NCBI RefSeq assembly: GCF_032271945.1
Contig: NZ_CP130319.1
Coordinates: 3,367,001 to 3,431,000, forward strand
Direction: 5' to 3'
From: Paenibacillus sp. MBLB1832
GTDB lineage: Bacteria; Bacillota; Bacilli; Paenibacillales; NBRC-103111
DNA length: 64,000 nt
Made by a program: the position numbers and the translations under genes. A model generated the notes under the pieces. That model was given only the letters and a program-made list of their open reading frames with translations. It was not told the DNA's origin and searched no databases. Shown in pieces: positions 16,290 to 23,898 of the stretch. Every line of letters begins with the position of its first letter. The first letter of the stretch is position 1.

Positions 16290-17663
16290 TTATGTTTTCG
16301 CTTCTTTAGCCGCTTCCGCTTGATCTTGACGAATCGTTTCAATCTTCTCTTCCATACCGATATCTGCATTGATATAGATGCGATAAATGTTGTTATTCAT
16401 GGTGCCGATAAACTCATGACATAGCACTTCTTCATCCAGATCGTTCTTAATGATAGCTAACGATTCACCCGTCACTTTCAGCTTCGGATTCAATTGTTTC
16501 CGCGCGTCTTGAACGGTCATTTTCGGCGTGCCAATCTCACGCTTCTTCTGCGAGTAAATGTAATCAGTCGCTTGGAGGCCAGTCACTTCCAGTGTGTCGA
16601 GCGCCACCTTCACCGTCACCTGAACGGGATAAATCGTGACATCTTTCTCTTTCTTAGCAAAAGTAATCGTCGCCACGTTCTGATACTGGTCATAGCTAAT
16701 CGCGCTCAGGTCTTTGTATTCATGCGCATCCAAGAATTCATTTGCGATATCGCGCGCTTGACGCAGATTGAATTTCGCCGAAGGCACATCTCTAGTTTTC
16801 ATAAAATAAACGAGATGCCCGCCCTTTTTGGTAAAATCCAATTGGGTTTCGTTTTTCGAGGAATCCTGGCTTGGCACCACGACACTGAAGCTTTGAAATT
16901 CAGGCGCGCTGCCGCCATTTTCAACGACTTTTATACCATTGGAATCGGGAATACCGAGAAATTCTACGGCTTTCTTTTTAATCTGATCGGCAGTCATTTC
17001 GTCGCCTGAAAGCATTTTAACATCATGTTTGGAGAACACACTTAAACTTCCCGTCCCCCAATTCAACTCATCGTAGCCGCCAACCTTTTTATCAACAATG
17101 GTAAAGCCATCAATTATGGCGTTATCATGCACTTCATTTTCCGAGGCTAGCGCAGATTCGACGTCCATCCAACGCAAATTGTTCGCAATTACTTTGTTCT
17201 GAACACCGCGAATTTCATTCGTAATTTCGGTTGAATGGTTGTATAACGTATTCAGTGTTTTCATTTCCTCTTCTGTCAACGGCTGCTTCGTCATATCACG
17301 AACAGACATCCGGTAAGAGAATTTTGCCATATTCGCTAAGAAATCTTCCGTTTTATTAAAAGGCAGCAGCATGAGCGGCAGTTGAGTAATGTCACTTTGC
17401 GCTTGGCTGGTTAAACGCCAGACATTTACGAGTCCCTTGCGGTACGAAGGCTCCGAAGTCGCATTCACAGCCAGTGTATTGCCTAGCTCCGTATGTAGCT
17501 TATCCATATGAAATGATAAGTCGTGAAACGCCCGTTGATACTGGTTTTCTGCTTTGATCAAGATCGTGTTCTTCTCTTGGTGCTCCAAATACCCCCATAC
17601 CGAAGCTCCAATGAGAGCCAGCACGAGGAATGGAAACATGACAATGCTCAATCTTTTGTACAC
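16290..17663 (-). CDS. ypeB: Spore germination protein YpeB
   Basis: The protein has 457 residues. An N-terminal transmembrane segment (residues about 6-24) is followed by the conserved WGYLEHQEKN block and by PepSY-like repeats in the C-terminal half (for example VQDARKQLN). In B. subtilis YpeB is needed to place and protect the cortex-lytic enzyme SleB. Here no sleB gene is adjacent: the gene upstream is a mini zinc ribbon. The start is GTG at 17663 with AAAGGAG upstream; the longer frame to 17804 does not resemble the family. Confidence 0.93.
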   Translation of the reverse strand: MYKRLSIVMFPFLVLALIGASVWGYLEHQEKNTILIKAENQYQRAFHDLSFHMDKLHTELGNTLAVNATSEPSYRKGLVNVWRLTSQAQSDITQLPLMLLPFNKTEDFLANMAKFSYRMSVRDMTKQPLTEEEMKTLNTLYNHSTEITNEIRGVQNKVIANNLRWMDVESALASENEVHDNAIIDGFTIVDKKVGGYDELNWGTGSLSVFSKHDVKMLSGDEMTADQIKKKAVEFLGIPDSNGIKVVENGGSAPEFQSFSVVVPSQDSSKNETQLDFTKKGGHLVYFMKTRDVPSAKFNLRQARDIANEFLDAHEYKDLSAISYDQYQNVATITFAKKEKDVTIYPVQVTVKVALDTLEVTGLQATDYIYSQKKREIGTPKMTVQDARKQLNPKLKVTGESLAIIKNDLDEEVLCHEFIGTMNNNIYRIYINADIGMEEKIETIRQDQAEAAKEAKT

Positions 17664-17732
17664 AAAATTTCTCCTTTCATACCCAATCTTACGGTTAGTT
17701 TTTACGTGAACAGCCAGGTTTATGCAAAGGAA

Positions 17733-17768
17733 AAACGAAAAGAGGCCTATTCGGTAGAATGGCCTCTC
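17733..17768 (-). terminator. Terminator of the mini zinc-ribbon gene
   Basis: The stem AGAGGCCATTC/GAATAGGCCTCT with a short loop is followed by a TTTTCGTTTTT tract on the minus strand. Confidence 0.8.
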
Positions 17769-17769
17769 G

Positions 17770-17928
17770 CTAACTTTCCGTTTCAATTTCGAAATCATGC
17801 TCATTACTGCATATACATTGACGGAACCCTGTTTCTATTTTGTCCTTCTCTTTCTTACCCCGTAACACAAACTTCTCGCCGCAAATCCGACAACGGATCT
17901 TCACTTTCACACGCATGGTTGATGGCAT
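17770..17928 (-). CDS. Mini zinc-ribbon protein
   Basis: The protein has 52 residues, starting MPSTMRVKVKIRC. It has CRICGEKF (C-x2-C) and later CICSNEHDF, so up to four Cys and a His could bind one zinc. Basic residues dominate the middle (RGKKEKDK). The ATG at 17928 has GGGAGGG upstream; a longer frame to 18024 overlaps the 3' end of prsW. I do not know a function. It lies 70 bases after prsW in the same direction. Confidence 0.65.
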   Translation of the reverse strand: MPSTMRVKVKIRCRICGEKFVLRGKKEKDKIETGFRQCICSNEHDFEIETES

Positions 17929-17998
17929 GTATACCCTCCCGGACGTTCCCGCCCATGAAGGCACGAGTTCACCAATTATACAGTCATTATTGCCCAAA

Positions 17999-18697
17999 TC
18001 AACCCATTTTAATCTTTTTCTCATCTATCGTGACAGCTCGTAATGGAGAGAGTGCATTGGCGCGATCAACCCGCCAGATCGAGCGCAGCCACAAGAAAAT
18101 CATTAACGGGATCATGATCCAGATCCAAGCTGTTTTGAAAATGAGCAAAATATAGTCAAATGTTCCATGCCACACAATTGGGAATAGCAGGGAGAACCAA
18201 AGGTAGCGTCTTTGTTTGTCGGGTACGAATTTCGCTTTCCCCATGTAATACCCCATCATAACCCCGAATAAGGCATGACCTGATACAGGCAGCAACGCTC
18301 GCAGCATGAGAGCTGAGAAGGATGACGCATGTAAGAAGGCATAAATAATATTCTCTAACGTAGCAAATCCCAGCGAGACGGATACCGCGTAAACGATGCC
18401 ATCATACGGCTCATCAAACGCTGGATGTCGAAAAATCAAATGATACAACAGCAGCCATTTCAGAAACTCCTCGATTCCACCAGAAAGAAAAAAGGAAGTA
18501 ATCCATGTACCCTCACCGAATTCCCCAATGAATGCGTTCTGCAAGACCATGGTTGGGTACACCAGAATGACACCAAATATAAACATCCGTATGACTAAAT
18601 GGATAGGCTCAGGTTCATAGCGATCCTTCAGATAAAAGTACGCGAGCAATGAGAGTCCTGGGGCTACAGCTGCCAGCAAGATCGGCACGATCTCCAT
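17999..18697 (-). CDS. prsW: PrsW-type intramembrane metalloprotease
   Basis: The protein has 232 residues and about seven helices. The catalytic motifs are present: EEFLKW early in the core, FATLENIIY, and two later His in the SGHALFGVMMG and WHGTFDY blocks. In B. subtilis PrsW makes the site-1 cut of anti-sigma-W RsiW. No sigW/rsiW pair lies in this window. The position near ypeB matches B. subtilis ypdC. Confidence 0.9.
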   Translation of the reverse strand: MEIVPILLAAVAPGLSLLAYFYLKDRYEPEPIHLVIRMFIFGVILVYPTMVLQNAFIGEFGEGTWITSFFLSGGIEEFLKWLLLYHLIFRHPAFDEPYDGIVYAVSVSLGFATLENIIYAFLHASSFSALMLRALLPVSGHALFGVMMGYYMGKAKFVPDKQRRYLWFSLLFPIVWHGTFDYILLIFKTAWIWIMIPLMIFLWLRSIWRVDRANALSPLRAVTIDEKKIKMG

Positions 18698-18776
18698 GTT
18701 CCAGTTCCCCCTTTTCGAATGATAAGTTTATTATAGTCGTTCTTGTGCAACATTTCTATGATCTTCACAATGGAAA

Positions 18777-18823
18777 ACAAAACAAGCATCCTCAAAAACG
18801 TTCGTTTTTGGAGATGCTTGTTT
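18777..18823 (-). terminator. Terminator of the MecA-like gene
   Basis: A long stem AAACAAGCATC(T)CCAAAAACG pairs with CGTTTTTGAGGATGCTTGTTT and ends in T-runs on the minus strand, about 30 bases past the stop. Confidence 0.85.
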
Positions 18824-18854
18824 CATTCTATAGCAGGAAGTCCTATGCTCCTGC

Positions 18855-19454
18855 TTATTTGAAATGGCGGCACAGCACCTTAACGGCGTCATCCGCGATA
18901 ATCGTCTTTCCGTATTCTTCCAAGACTGCTTGCGTCACGGAAGCCGCTTCACCAAATTCAGACAAGACAGCGATTAACGCTTGATATTTCGTTTCTTCGA
19001 GATCAACTGGCTCTAGCTGTAAAATATATTTCCCTTTATATGAATAAAGCGTACCGCCTTCAATCAATAAGGGATTAATTACTTTGGAGACGCGCAAGAG
19101 ATCTTCAAAATCACGGAATGCGTAAGAGACCAGATCGCTTTGTTCCAGCGTTACTTCCATTTCGTACACTTCTTCAGCTTCATCATATGCATCTGAACTG
19201 GCATACAAATCAAGTTTTCCTCTGGTCACAATAACGACCATACCCTGCGCTGGAAGTGCGAATACTTCAACGGCAAGCGGGCCGGACGGGTCAAATCCGA
19301 GCTCGGAATAAGCTTGATCCATCATTTCACTGAATAATTCGTGTACTTTAGGAATTTCTCTCCACATATCGTCTTTTTGAATTCCACGTTCAGTTAAGTC
19401 ATCGAATGTTAGGAAAATCCGTATCTTATCCTGACTTAAGCGTTCTATTTTCAT
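18855..19454 (-). CDS. mecB: MecA/YpbH-type ClpC adaptor
   Basis: The protein has 199 residues. The N-terminal MKIERLSQDKIRIFLTFDDLTERGI matches the MecA N-terminal targeting domain, and the C-terminal half is the ClpC-binding domain (acidic linker, then FEDLLRVSKVI and a YLEP-like block). MecA proteins hand substrates to the ClpC-ClpP protease. The ATG at 19454 has AAAGGAGG upstream. Location close to prsW parallels B. subtilis ypbH (mecB) better than mecA, but sequence alone does not separate the two. Confidence 0.88.
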   Translation of the reverse strand: MKIERLSQDKIRIFLTFDDLTERGIQKDDMWREIPKVHELFSEMMDQAYSELGFDPSGPLAVEVFALPAQGMVVIVTRGKLDLYASSDAYDEAEEVYEMEVTLEQSDLVSYAFRDFEDLLRVSKVINPLLIEGGTLYSYKGKYILQLEPVDLEETKYQALIAVLSEFGEAASVTQAVLEEYGKTIIADDAVKVLCRHFK

Positions 19455-19545
19455 GATAGGATCCTCCTTTGAGCTTCCCACTTGGAAAGCTTGCATCGAA
19501 AGCATGGTCACCTTATTTCTTTCAGAATATGTAAGAAAATTAAAA

Positions 19546-19597
19546 AGGTGAACCACTAAATGAGAAATGGACATGCATCCATTTATTGTTTTCACCT
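19546..19597 (-). other. Two-tier hairpin in the mecB leader region
   Basis: Outer arms AGGTGAA/TTCACCT enclose inner arms AAATGGA/TCCATTT. On the minus strand the outer arm runs into TTTTTAATTTTC, the form of an intrinsic terminator, about 90 bases before the mecB start. It could be a back-up terminator for the upstream gene or a leader attenuator; I cannot tell which. Confidence 0.45.
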
Positions 19598-19640
19598 ATC
19601 ATGTTAACACTAAATCTGTACAAATGCACGTGCAAGTTAT

Positions 19641-19690
19641 GTATAAAAAGAAAAAGCACAGCCGGCCCTGTGGGTATGCCAGTCTGTGCT
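19641..19690 (-). terminator. Terminator of the small membrane protein gene
   Basis: The stem AGCACAG...CTGTGCT with an internal mismatch is followed by TTTTCTTTTT on the minus strand. Confidence 0.75.
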
Positions 19691-19703
19691 GAGAGCTTAT
19701 GGG

Positions 19704-20015
19704 TTACTGGATTGTCGACGTGCTTACCTTATTATCTTGCAAGATTTCGTTCACCGTCGCCTTCAAAGATGGGTCTTCTTTTACTATTTTTTCAATGGGA
19801 TTGAGCCCGGAAGAGCTCTTTGAAGCGAAACTTGGGGAGATCGCTTCCCCGAATGATTTGTTCACAAACGTGTCTTTCGCCTTGTCCATAACTTTGCCCA
19901 TCGAATCCGTGGATGAACTGAAGGCAGAGAATAACATCGATTTACTTTTACGATTGAGATAAATTACAGCAGCCGCTCCCGCAATACCGCCGAGCATAAA
20001 TGTGCCTAATTTCAT
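19704..20015 (-). CDS. Hypothetical membrane-anchored protein
   Basis: The protein has 103 residues. A Gly/Ala-rich N-terminal helix (LGTFMLGGIAGAAAVIYL) is followed by a basic stop (NRKSKS) and a Ser/Lys-rich tail, giving a small single-pass protein of YtxH-like appearance. The ATG at 20015 has GGAGGGAG upstream. The family is not recognised. Confidence 0.55.
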   Translation of the reverse strand: MKLGTFMLGGIAGAAAVIYLNRKSKSMLFSAFSSSTDSMGKVMDKAKDTFVNKSFGEAISPSFASKSSSGLNPIEKIVKEDPSLKATVNEILQDNKVSTSTIQ

Positions 20016-20188
20016 TGGATCTCCCTCCATGATACGTAATATGAATCACTTCTAGGTTGTGCGTGTTTAGAAGTAGACATACACATAAGAATAAGGAAAA
20101 CATAGGAGATCAGACATCTGCGAATAATAACTGTAATATGGTACTATAAGTGATGACCAAAACCGCATTAATATAAGGGGAAATCGAA

Positions 20189-21040
20189 ATGAAAAAAAAG
20201 AAAGCAAGTACGCTTCTACTAACTGTGATCTTATTGCTCACTGCCTGCAGTGCAAACCAAGCGGAGACAAGTCCTGCCGCGACATCTAGTTCAACACCTG
20301 CGCCTACAGTAACTGCAAGCCCAATCGCAACACCAACAGCGACACCGTCGCCAACACCATCCCCTACACCAGCACCGATCCCAACGCCAGAAGTCGTTCA
20401 GAAGACCTATCACATGAATAAGAACTATGATATTGTGCCTAACGATTCGAATGGCAATAAGAAAGTCGTCTTACTGACCTTTGATGATGGACCGAAAGAA
20501 CAAGCCATGAATCAATCACTAATTGATATTCTGAAAAAGCATAAGGCGAAGGCCATCTTTTTCATGAATGGCTACCGAATCAAGCAGAAGCCTGAGCTCG
20601 TCAAACTAGTGCACGATAGCGGCAACATCATTGGGAATCATGCGTGGGATCATGACAATTTAAAAGATATGTCCAACGACAAAATTGATAAACAAGTCGA
20701 TGATGTTCAACAAATCGTGAAGGATCTCATCGGAGAAACCCCTCAATTTTTCCGTCCTCCATTCGGATCAGGCAATGACTATTTGAAGTCCAAAATCAAG
20801 TCAAACAAAATGCTGTATATGACGTGGTCCAACGGTTCCTTAGACTGGGACATGACGAATAAAAACAACGATTCCAATAAGGTGATCGAAAATGTCCTGC
20901 AGCAGCTCCATAACGGCAGCAATATCTTGATGCATGAGCTGCCCTGGACGATTAACGCGCTGGATACGCTGCTAACGAAGCTCGAAGAGAAAGGCTATTC
21001 CTTCGTAGATCCCAATGCCATCGAACTAGAAATGAGATAA
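20189..21040 (+). CDS. Polysaccharide deacetylase lipoprotein (NodB domain)
   Basis: The protein has 283 residues. A signal peptide ends in the lipobox LLTAC (Cys about residue 20), so it is lipid-anchored outside. A linker of Thr-Pro/Ser-Pro repeats spans about residues 32-72. The NodB domain has TFDDGP (metal Asp-Asp), GNHAWDHDN (H-x3-H) and FRPPFGSGN, so the catalytic set is present. It probably removes acetyl groups from peptidoglycan or another N-acetylated polymer. It is the first plus-strand gene, alone, with its own terminator. Confidence 0.88.
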   Translation: MKKKKASTLLLTVILLLTACSANQAETSPAATSSSTPAPTVTASPIATPTATPSPTPSPTPAPIPTPEVVQKTYHMNKNYDIVPNDSNGNKKVVLLTFDDGPKEQAMNQSLIDILKKHKAKAIFFMNGYRIKQKPELVKLVHDSGNIIGNHAWDHDNLKDMSNDKIDKQVDDVQQIVKDLIGETPQFFRPPFGSGNDYLKSKIKSNKMLYMTWSNGSLDWDMTNKNNDSNKVIENVLQQLHNGSNILMHELPWTINALDTLLTKLEEKGYSFVDPNAIELEMR

Positions 21041-21047
21041 TCATAAA

Positions 21048-21107
21048 GAGCCTTGCTGATGCCACGTTCGCGACGTGGGTACAGCAAGGCTCCCTTCGTT
21101 TCTTTTT
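21048..21107 (+). terminator. Terminator of the deacetylase gene
   Basis: The arms GAGCCTTGCT/AGCAAGGCTC enclose a second stem CCACGT/ACGTGG with loop TCGCG, then TTCGTTTCTTTTTG. Confidence 0.85.
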
Positions 21108-21123
21108 GCATAGCCATAGCGTC

Positions 21124-21333
21124 TTACGAAAGGGATGAATATTTGACTCCCCAAACCGTTAAACTCACGACTAACGCGACAAATAACCAAAGTAGTGTCA
21201 TATAAAAAAGATTCGTCCATTTCCCCCGCTCAGACGGATGAACGGCTCTACGCGGCGGTAAATAGGTCTCATCGCCCTGTTGATCCTCCATGATGGGATT
21301 TGACCGTGAAGCTAATCTTTCTCCTGAACGCAT
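21124..21333 (-). CDS. Small membrane protein downstream of the CPBP protease
   Basis: The protein has 69 residues with one C-terminal transmembrane helix (YMTLLWLFVALVVSLTVWGV) after a polar N-terminus. It overlaps the 3' end of the CPBP protease gene by 22 bases, and an AAGGAGG site lies 13 bases before the ATG, a little far. The overlap suggests cotranslation. The function is unknown. Confidence 0.55.
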   Translation of the reverse strand: MRSGERLASRSNPIMEDQQGDETYLPPRRAVHPSERGKWTNLFYMTLLWLFVALVVSLTVWGVKYSSLS

Positions 21334-21953
21334 GAACTTTGATCTTCCTCCTTGCTAAACCGAAGTATACACCCCATCACCATATCAATCATAAAGTGCG
21401 CAATTATAGGTGTCCATAGGCTTCCCGTATGAAGGTAAATCCAACCTAAGCCATAACTAATACTGAAGACCATCCCCGTCATTAACCAATGCTGCAAATA
21501 ACGCACATGAATAGCCGCGAACAAAATACTAGTCCAGTAAGGCCCCCATGCGTGCTGAATCGCTCCGCGAAAAAGGACTTCTTCACAAATTGACACGATA
21601 AATGAAATAAGTGCAATATGCCAAAGGGCCCTATTTCCAAATATCATTCTATTAATTCCGCCGTCATCCGACACTTCCTTCGGTACCCACCGCGAAATCA
21701 GCAGATCCACACCCAGGACAACAATCGCGAATCCGCAGCCCCATAGCAGGACTTGCCATCCCCCATGAAAGCTGAGTGCCGAAAGAATCTTTGAATTGCT
21801 CTGAAATAATCCAATAATAATTCCGATAATAAGCGTAAGCAGTTGCGTGACATACAAATTAAGTAATAATGTGCGATCGGTCAGTTGATTGATATCGACT
21901 TTTCCAATGCGAAGGTTCTTGAAATCGAATTTTTTCAAAGGAAGCAACCTCAT
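21312..21953 (-). CDS. CPBP-family intramembrane metalloprotease
   Basis: The protein has 213 residues and six to seven helices. The family motifs are present: EEVLFRG (motif 1, Glu-Glu-x3-Arg), AAIHVRYLQH (motif 2 His) and IAHFMID (motif 3 His/Asp). Members are Abi/CAAX-like proteases with roles from bacteriocin immunity to protein processing; nothing nearby shows the substrate. It is divergent from the plus-strand gene at 22030. Confidence 0.85.
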   Translation of the reverse strand: MRLLPLKKFDFKNLRIGKVDINQLTDRTLLLNLYVTQLLTLIIGIIIGLFQSNSKILSALSFHGGWQVLLWGCGFAIVVLGVDLLISRWVPKEVSDDGGINRMIFGNRALWHIALISFIVSICEEVLFRGAIQHAWGPYWTSILFAAIHVRYLQHWLMTGMVFSISYGLGWIYLHTGSLWTPIIAHFMIDMVMGCILRFSKEEDQSSCVQEKD

Positions 21954-22029
21954 TTCCTCATATTATTCCTTTTTAAACCGAATTCACCTATACTAGTAAA
22001 ACAAACAAGAGAGAATAAGGAGCTAGATT

Positions 22030-22953
22030 ATGGAGAAACGTCTTACCCGCACCGACTATTTATTCGCCCTTATGTTTATCTTTATGCTGGTCTGCATACT
22101 GGGCGCATTCTTCTATGGTTTACGATTGGGCCAAACGAAATCCGATCAGAAATATGAAAAAATATTACATGCTGATAAAGCGTCATCCGTACCTGAAGTA
22201 GGCGCGTATGACCAGCAAGTGCTAGTGTCCTATTACCATACCATCTTTTTACCCTTTAGGGAATTTCAGAATAAATGGTTTGAATTATTGAGTCAAATTG
22301 AGCTGGGTAATTCTTCTGTTGATGCAGCAGCCGTATTGAAAGAACTTTACAAAGTAGCAGATGATAAATATGCGATTTTAAAAAGTAAAAATGTTCCCCA
22401 AACCTCGCCGATGCTCGTACAGTCGCATCAAGGCTACTTAAAAAGTCTAAAGCTTTTTGCAGATGCGTTAAACAGCTTCCAAAGTAAAGCGAACAGCCAA
22501 AGCCATACCCAACTGCTAGATGCCATACAGAAGGATGCTTACTTCCAAGAAGCGAAAACACAAGCATTGACGGCTCAAAAAAATTATTTTGATTCAATTC
22601 TCGCTTGGAATGGCACTTTCGATCCGGATATTGAATATTTCGACAGCACCAAGACAGCTAACTTGGATCAATGGCGCGCCATGAATTTTAACGTTAAGAA
22701 TGTGTACATAACAGCAAAGCTTCTAAATAACAAAGCCTTTTCGCCTTTTTACCCACAGGATTTAACGATACGCATTGATGAATTCATCTCCTCGGGTCAA
22801 GCCAAGAAGTTGAATGTGGCGGATGTCAATCAAACGATGGAACTGCTGCTCAGCACGAATGCGGTTCGAACAGGCGACTTCGTCAAAGGCAAGGCCAAAT
22901 GGTATGGGAACGAGCCGCTCCCGCAGCTTCCGTTCTTCTCCGATGTCAATTAA
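22030..22953 (+). CDS. Hypothetical membrane-anchored protein
   Basis: The protein has 307 residues. An N-terminal transmembrane helix (residues about 11-32, LFALMFIFMLVCILGAFFYG) is followed by a long, mostly helical soluble part with no Cys, rich in Lys, Gln and Asp. The family is not recognised. AAGGAG precedes the ATG. It is a single plus-strand gene with a shared bidirectional terminator after it. Confidence 0.6.
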   Translation: MEKRLTRTDYLFALMFIFMLVCILGAFFYGLRLGQTKSDQKYEKILHADKASSVPEVGAYDQQVLVSYYHTIFLPFREFQNKWFELLSQIELGNSSVDAAAVLKELYKVADDKYAILKSKNVPQTSPMLVQSHQGYLKSLKLFADALNSFQSKANSQSHTQLLDAIQKDAYFQEAKTQALTAQKNYFDSILAWNGTFDPDIEYFDSTKTANLDQWRAMNFNVKNVYITAKLLNNKAFSPFYPQDLTIRIDEFISSGQAKKLNVADVNQTMELLLSTNAVRTGDFVKGKAKWYGNEPLPQLPFFSDVN

Positions 22954-22963
22954 AGAGAAAAAT

Positions 22964-23015
22964 AAAAAATGCTAAGGATAACGTGGAGAACCACTTAAGT
23001 CCTTAGCATTTTTTA
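22964..23015. terminator. Bidirectional terminator
   Basis: The arms AAAATGCTAAGGA/TCCTTAGCATTTT have T-runs after both arms, between a plus-strand gene ending at 22953 and a minus-strand gene ending at 23021. It can serve both. Confidence 0.85.
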
Positions 23016-23020
23016 CTGAA

Positions 23021-23344
23021 TTAATCGTATTGAAAGCCGCGGAACATCGCAATGGCTGCCATACCGCCGTCGACATTAATAACACGATCAAACCCGTTCT
23101 CTTTCAAATATTCGGCAACTCGCATACTGCGGACACCATGTGCACAAACCAGATAAATATCTTCATCCACTGGAAGCTCACCCATGCGATGTGGAACTTG
23201 CCCCATCGGAATAAGTTTAGCTTCTTCCATATGATAGTAATCCCATTCATGCGGCTCTCTAACATCAATAATGACGCTGTTTCCGAGCGTTTTATTGTTC
23301 ACCGCATCAAGAAAAATTTGCGGATAAATACGAGCAATTTCCAT
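23021..23344 (-). CDS. Rhodanese-domain protein
   Basis: The protein has 107 residues, a single rhodanese domain. The active-site loop is CAHGVRS with the catalytic Cys; the IDVREPHEWDYYH block is the usual CH2-like signature. Such proteins move sulfane sulfur or act as reductases; the partner is unknown. The ATG at 23344 has GGAGGG upstream. Confidence 0.88.
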   Translation of the reverse strand: MEIARIYPQIFLDAVNNKTLGNSVIIDVREPHEWDYYHMEEAKLIPMGQVPHRMGELPVDEDIYLVCAHGVRSMRVAEYLKENGFDRVINVDGGMAAIAMFRGFQYD

Positions 23345-23547
23345 ATAAGACACCCTCCTGCATGTTTCGATTGAAAGCTTATTTCAAGATTATGCTACCC
23401 TTTGTACCATAACCGAAAACAGGGCCCTCCGACAAGCAAAAACTCATTGCTTTCTGAACATTCATGCTTTAAAATAAACGAAAAGCTTTTGAATAGTTGT
23501 CAATCCGAACATTTTATGACTTATACGTGAAAATCGTTCGACATGTA

Positions 23548-23576
23548 TTGACACGATTTCGGACGCATGGTAATCT
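23548..23576 (+). promoter_or_regulatory. Candidate sigma-A promoter of the serA leader
   Basis: A perfect TTGACA is followed 17 bases later by TAATCT, a weak -10. Transcription would start near 23583, just before the T-box leader. Confidence 0.5.
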
Positions 23577-23582
23577 AATAAA

Positions 23583-23870
23583 AATTCTATATCACAGTAC
23601 AGCGTTGACGGAGCCAAGCAAAAATAGTAGCTTTCAGAGAACCGGTGGTTGGTGTGAATCGGTAGCGAAAAAATTGCGGAGCACTCCAGAGTTATTGCAT
23701 TGAATCTGAGTAGATGCAATCGGGTTAGGAACACGTTACAGTTCCAGGTCGCAAGACCAATGAGGCTTCTCATGCGAATGAGCAGCGAACTAGGGTGGTA
23801 CCACGAAAGCAATCTCTCGTCCCTTTGGCTACAGGCTAACTGTCTGTGTCCGAGGGCTGGGAGTTTTTTT
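23583..23870 (+). promoter_or_regulatory. Serine T-box riboswitch of serA
   Basis: The leader has the T-box hallmarks in order. The stem I apical GGTGGTTGGTGTGAA sequence comes first. The specifier region GGAGCACTCCAGAG follows, where AGC at 23680-23682 reads as a Ser codon. Then come stem II/III hairpins and the T-box sequence AGGGTGGTACCACG at 23792-23805. A terminator (CTCTCGTCCCT pairing with AGGGCTGGGAG, one mismatch) ends in seven T. Uncharged tRNA-Ser(GCU) would stabilise the antiterminator and turn serA on. The leader lies 29 bases before serA. Confidence 0.92.
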
Positions 23871-23898
23871 ATGTTCAAATCTAAGGAGGAACCGAATT

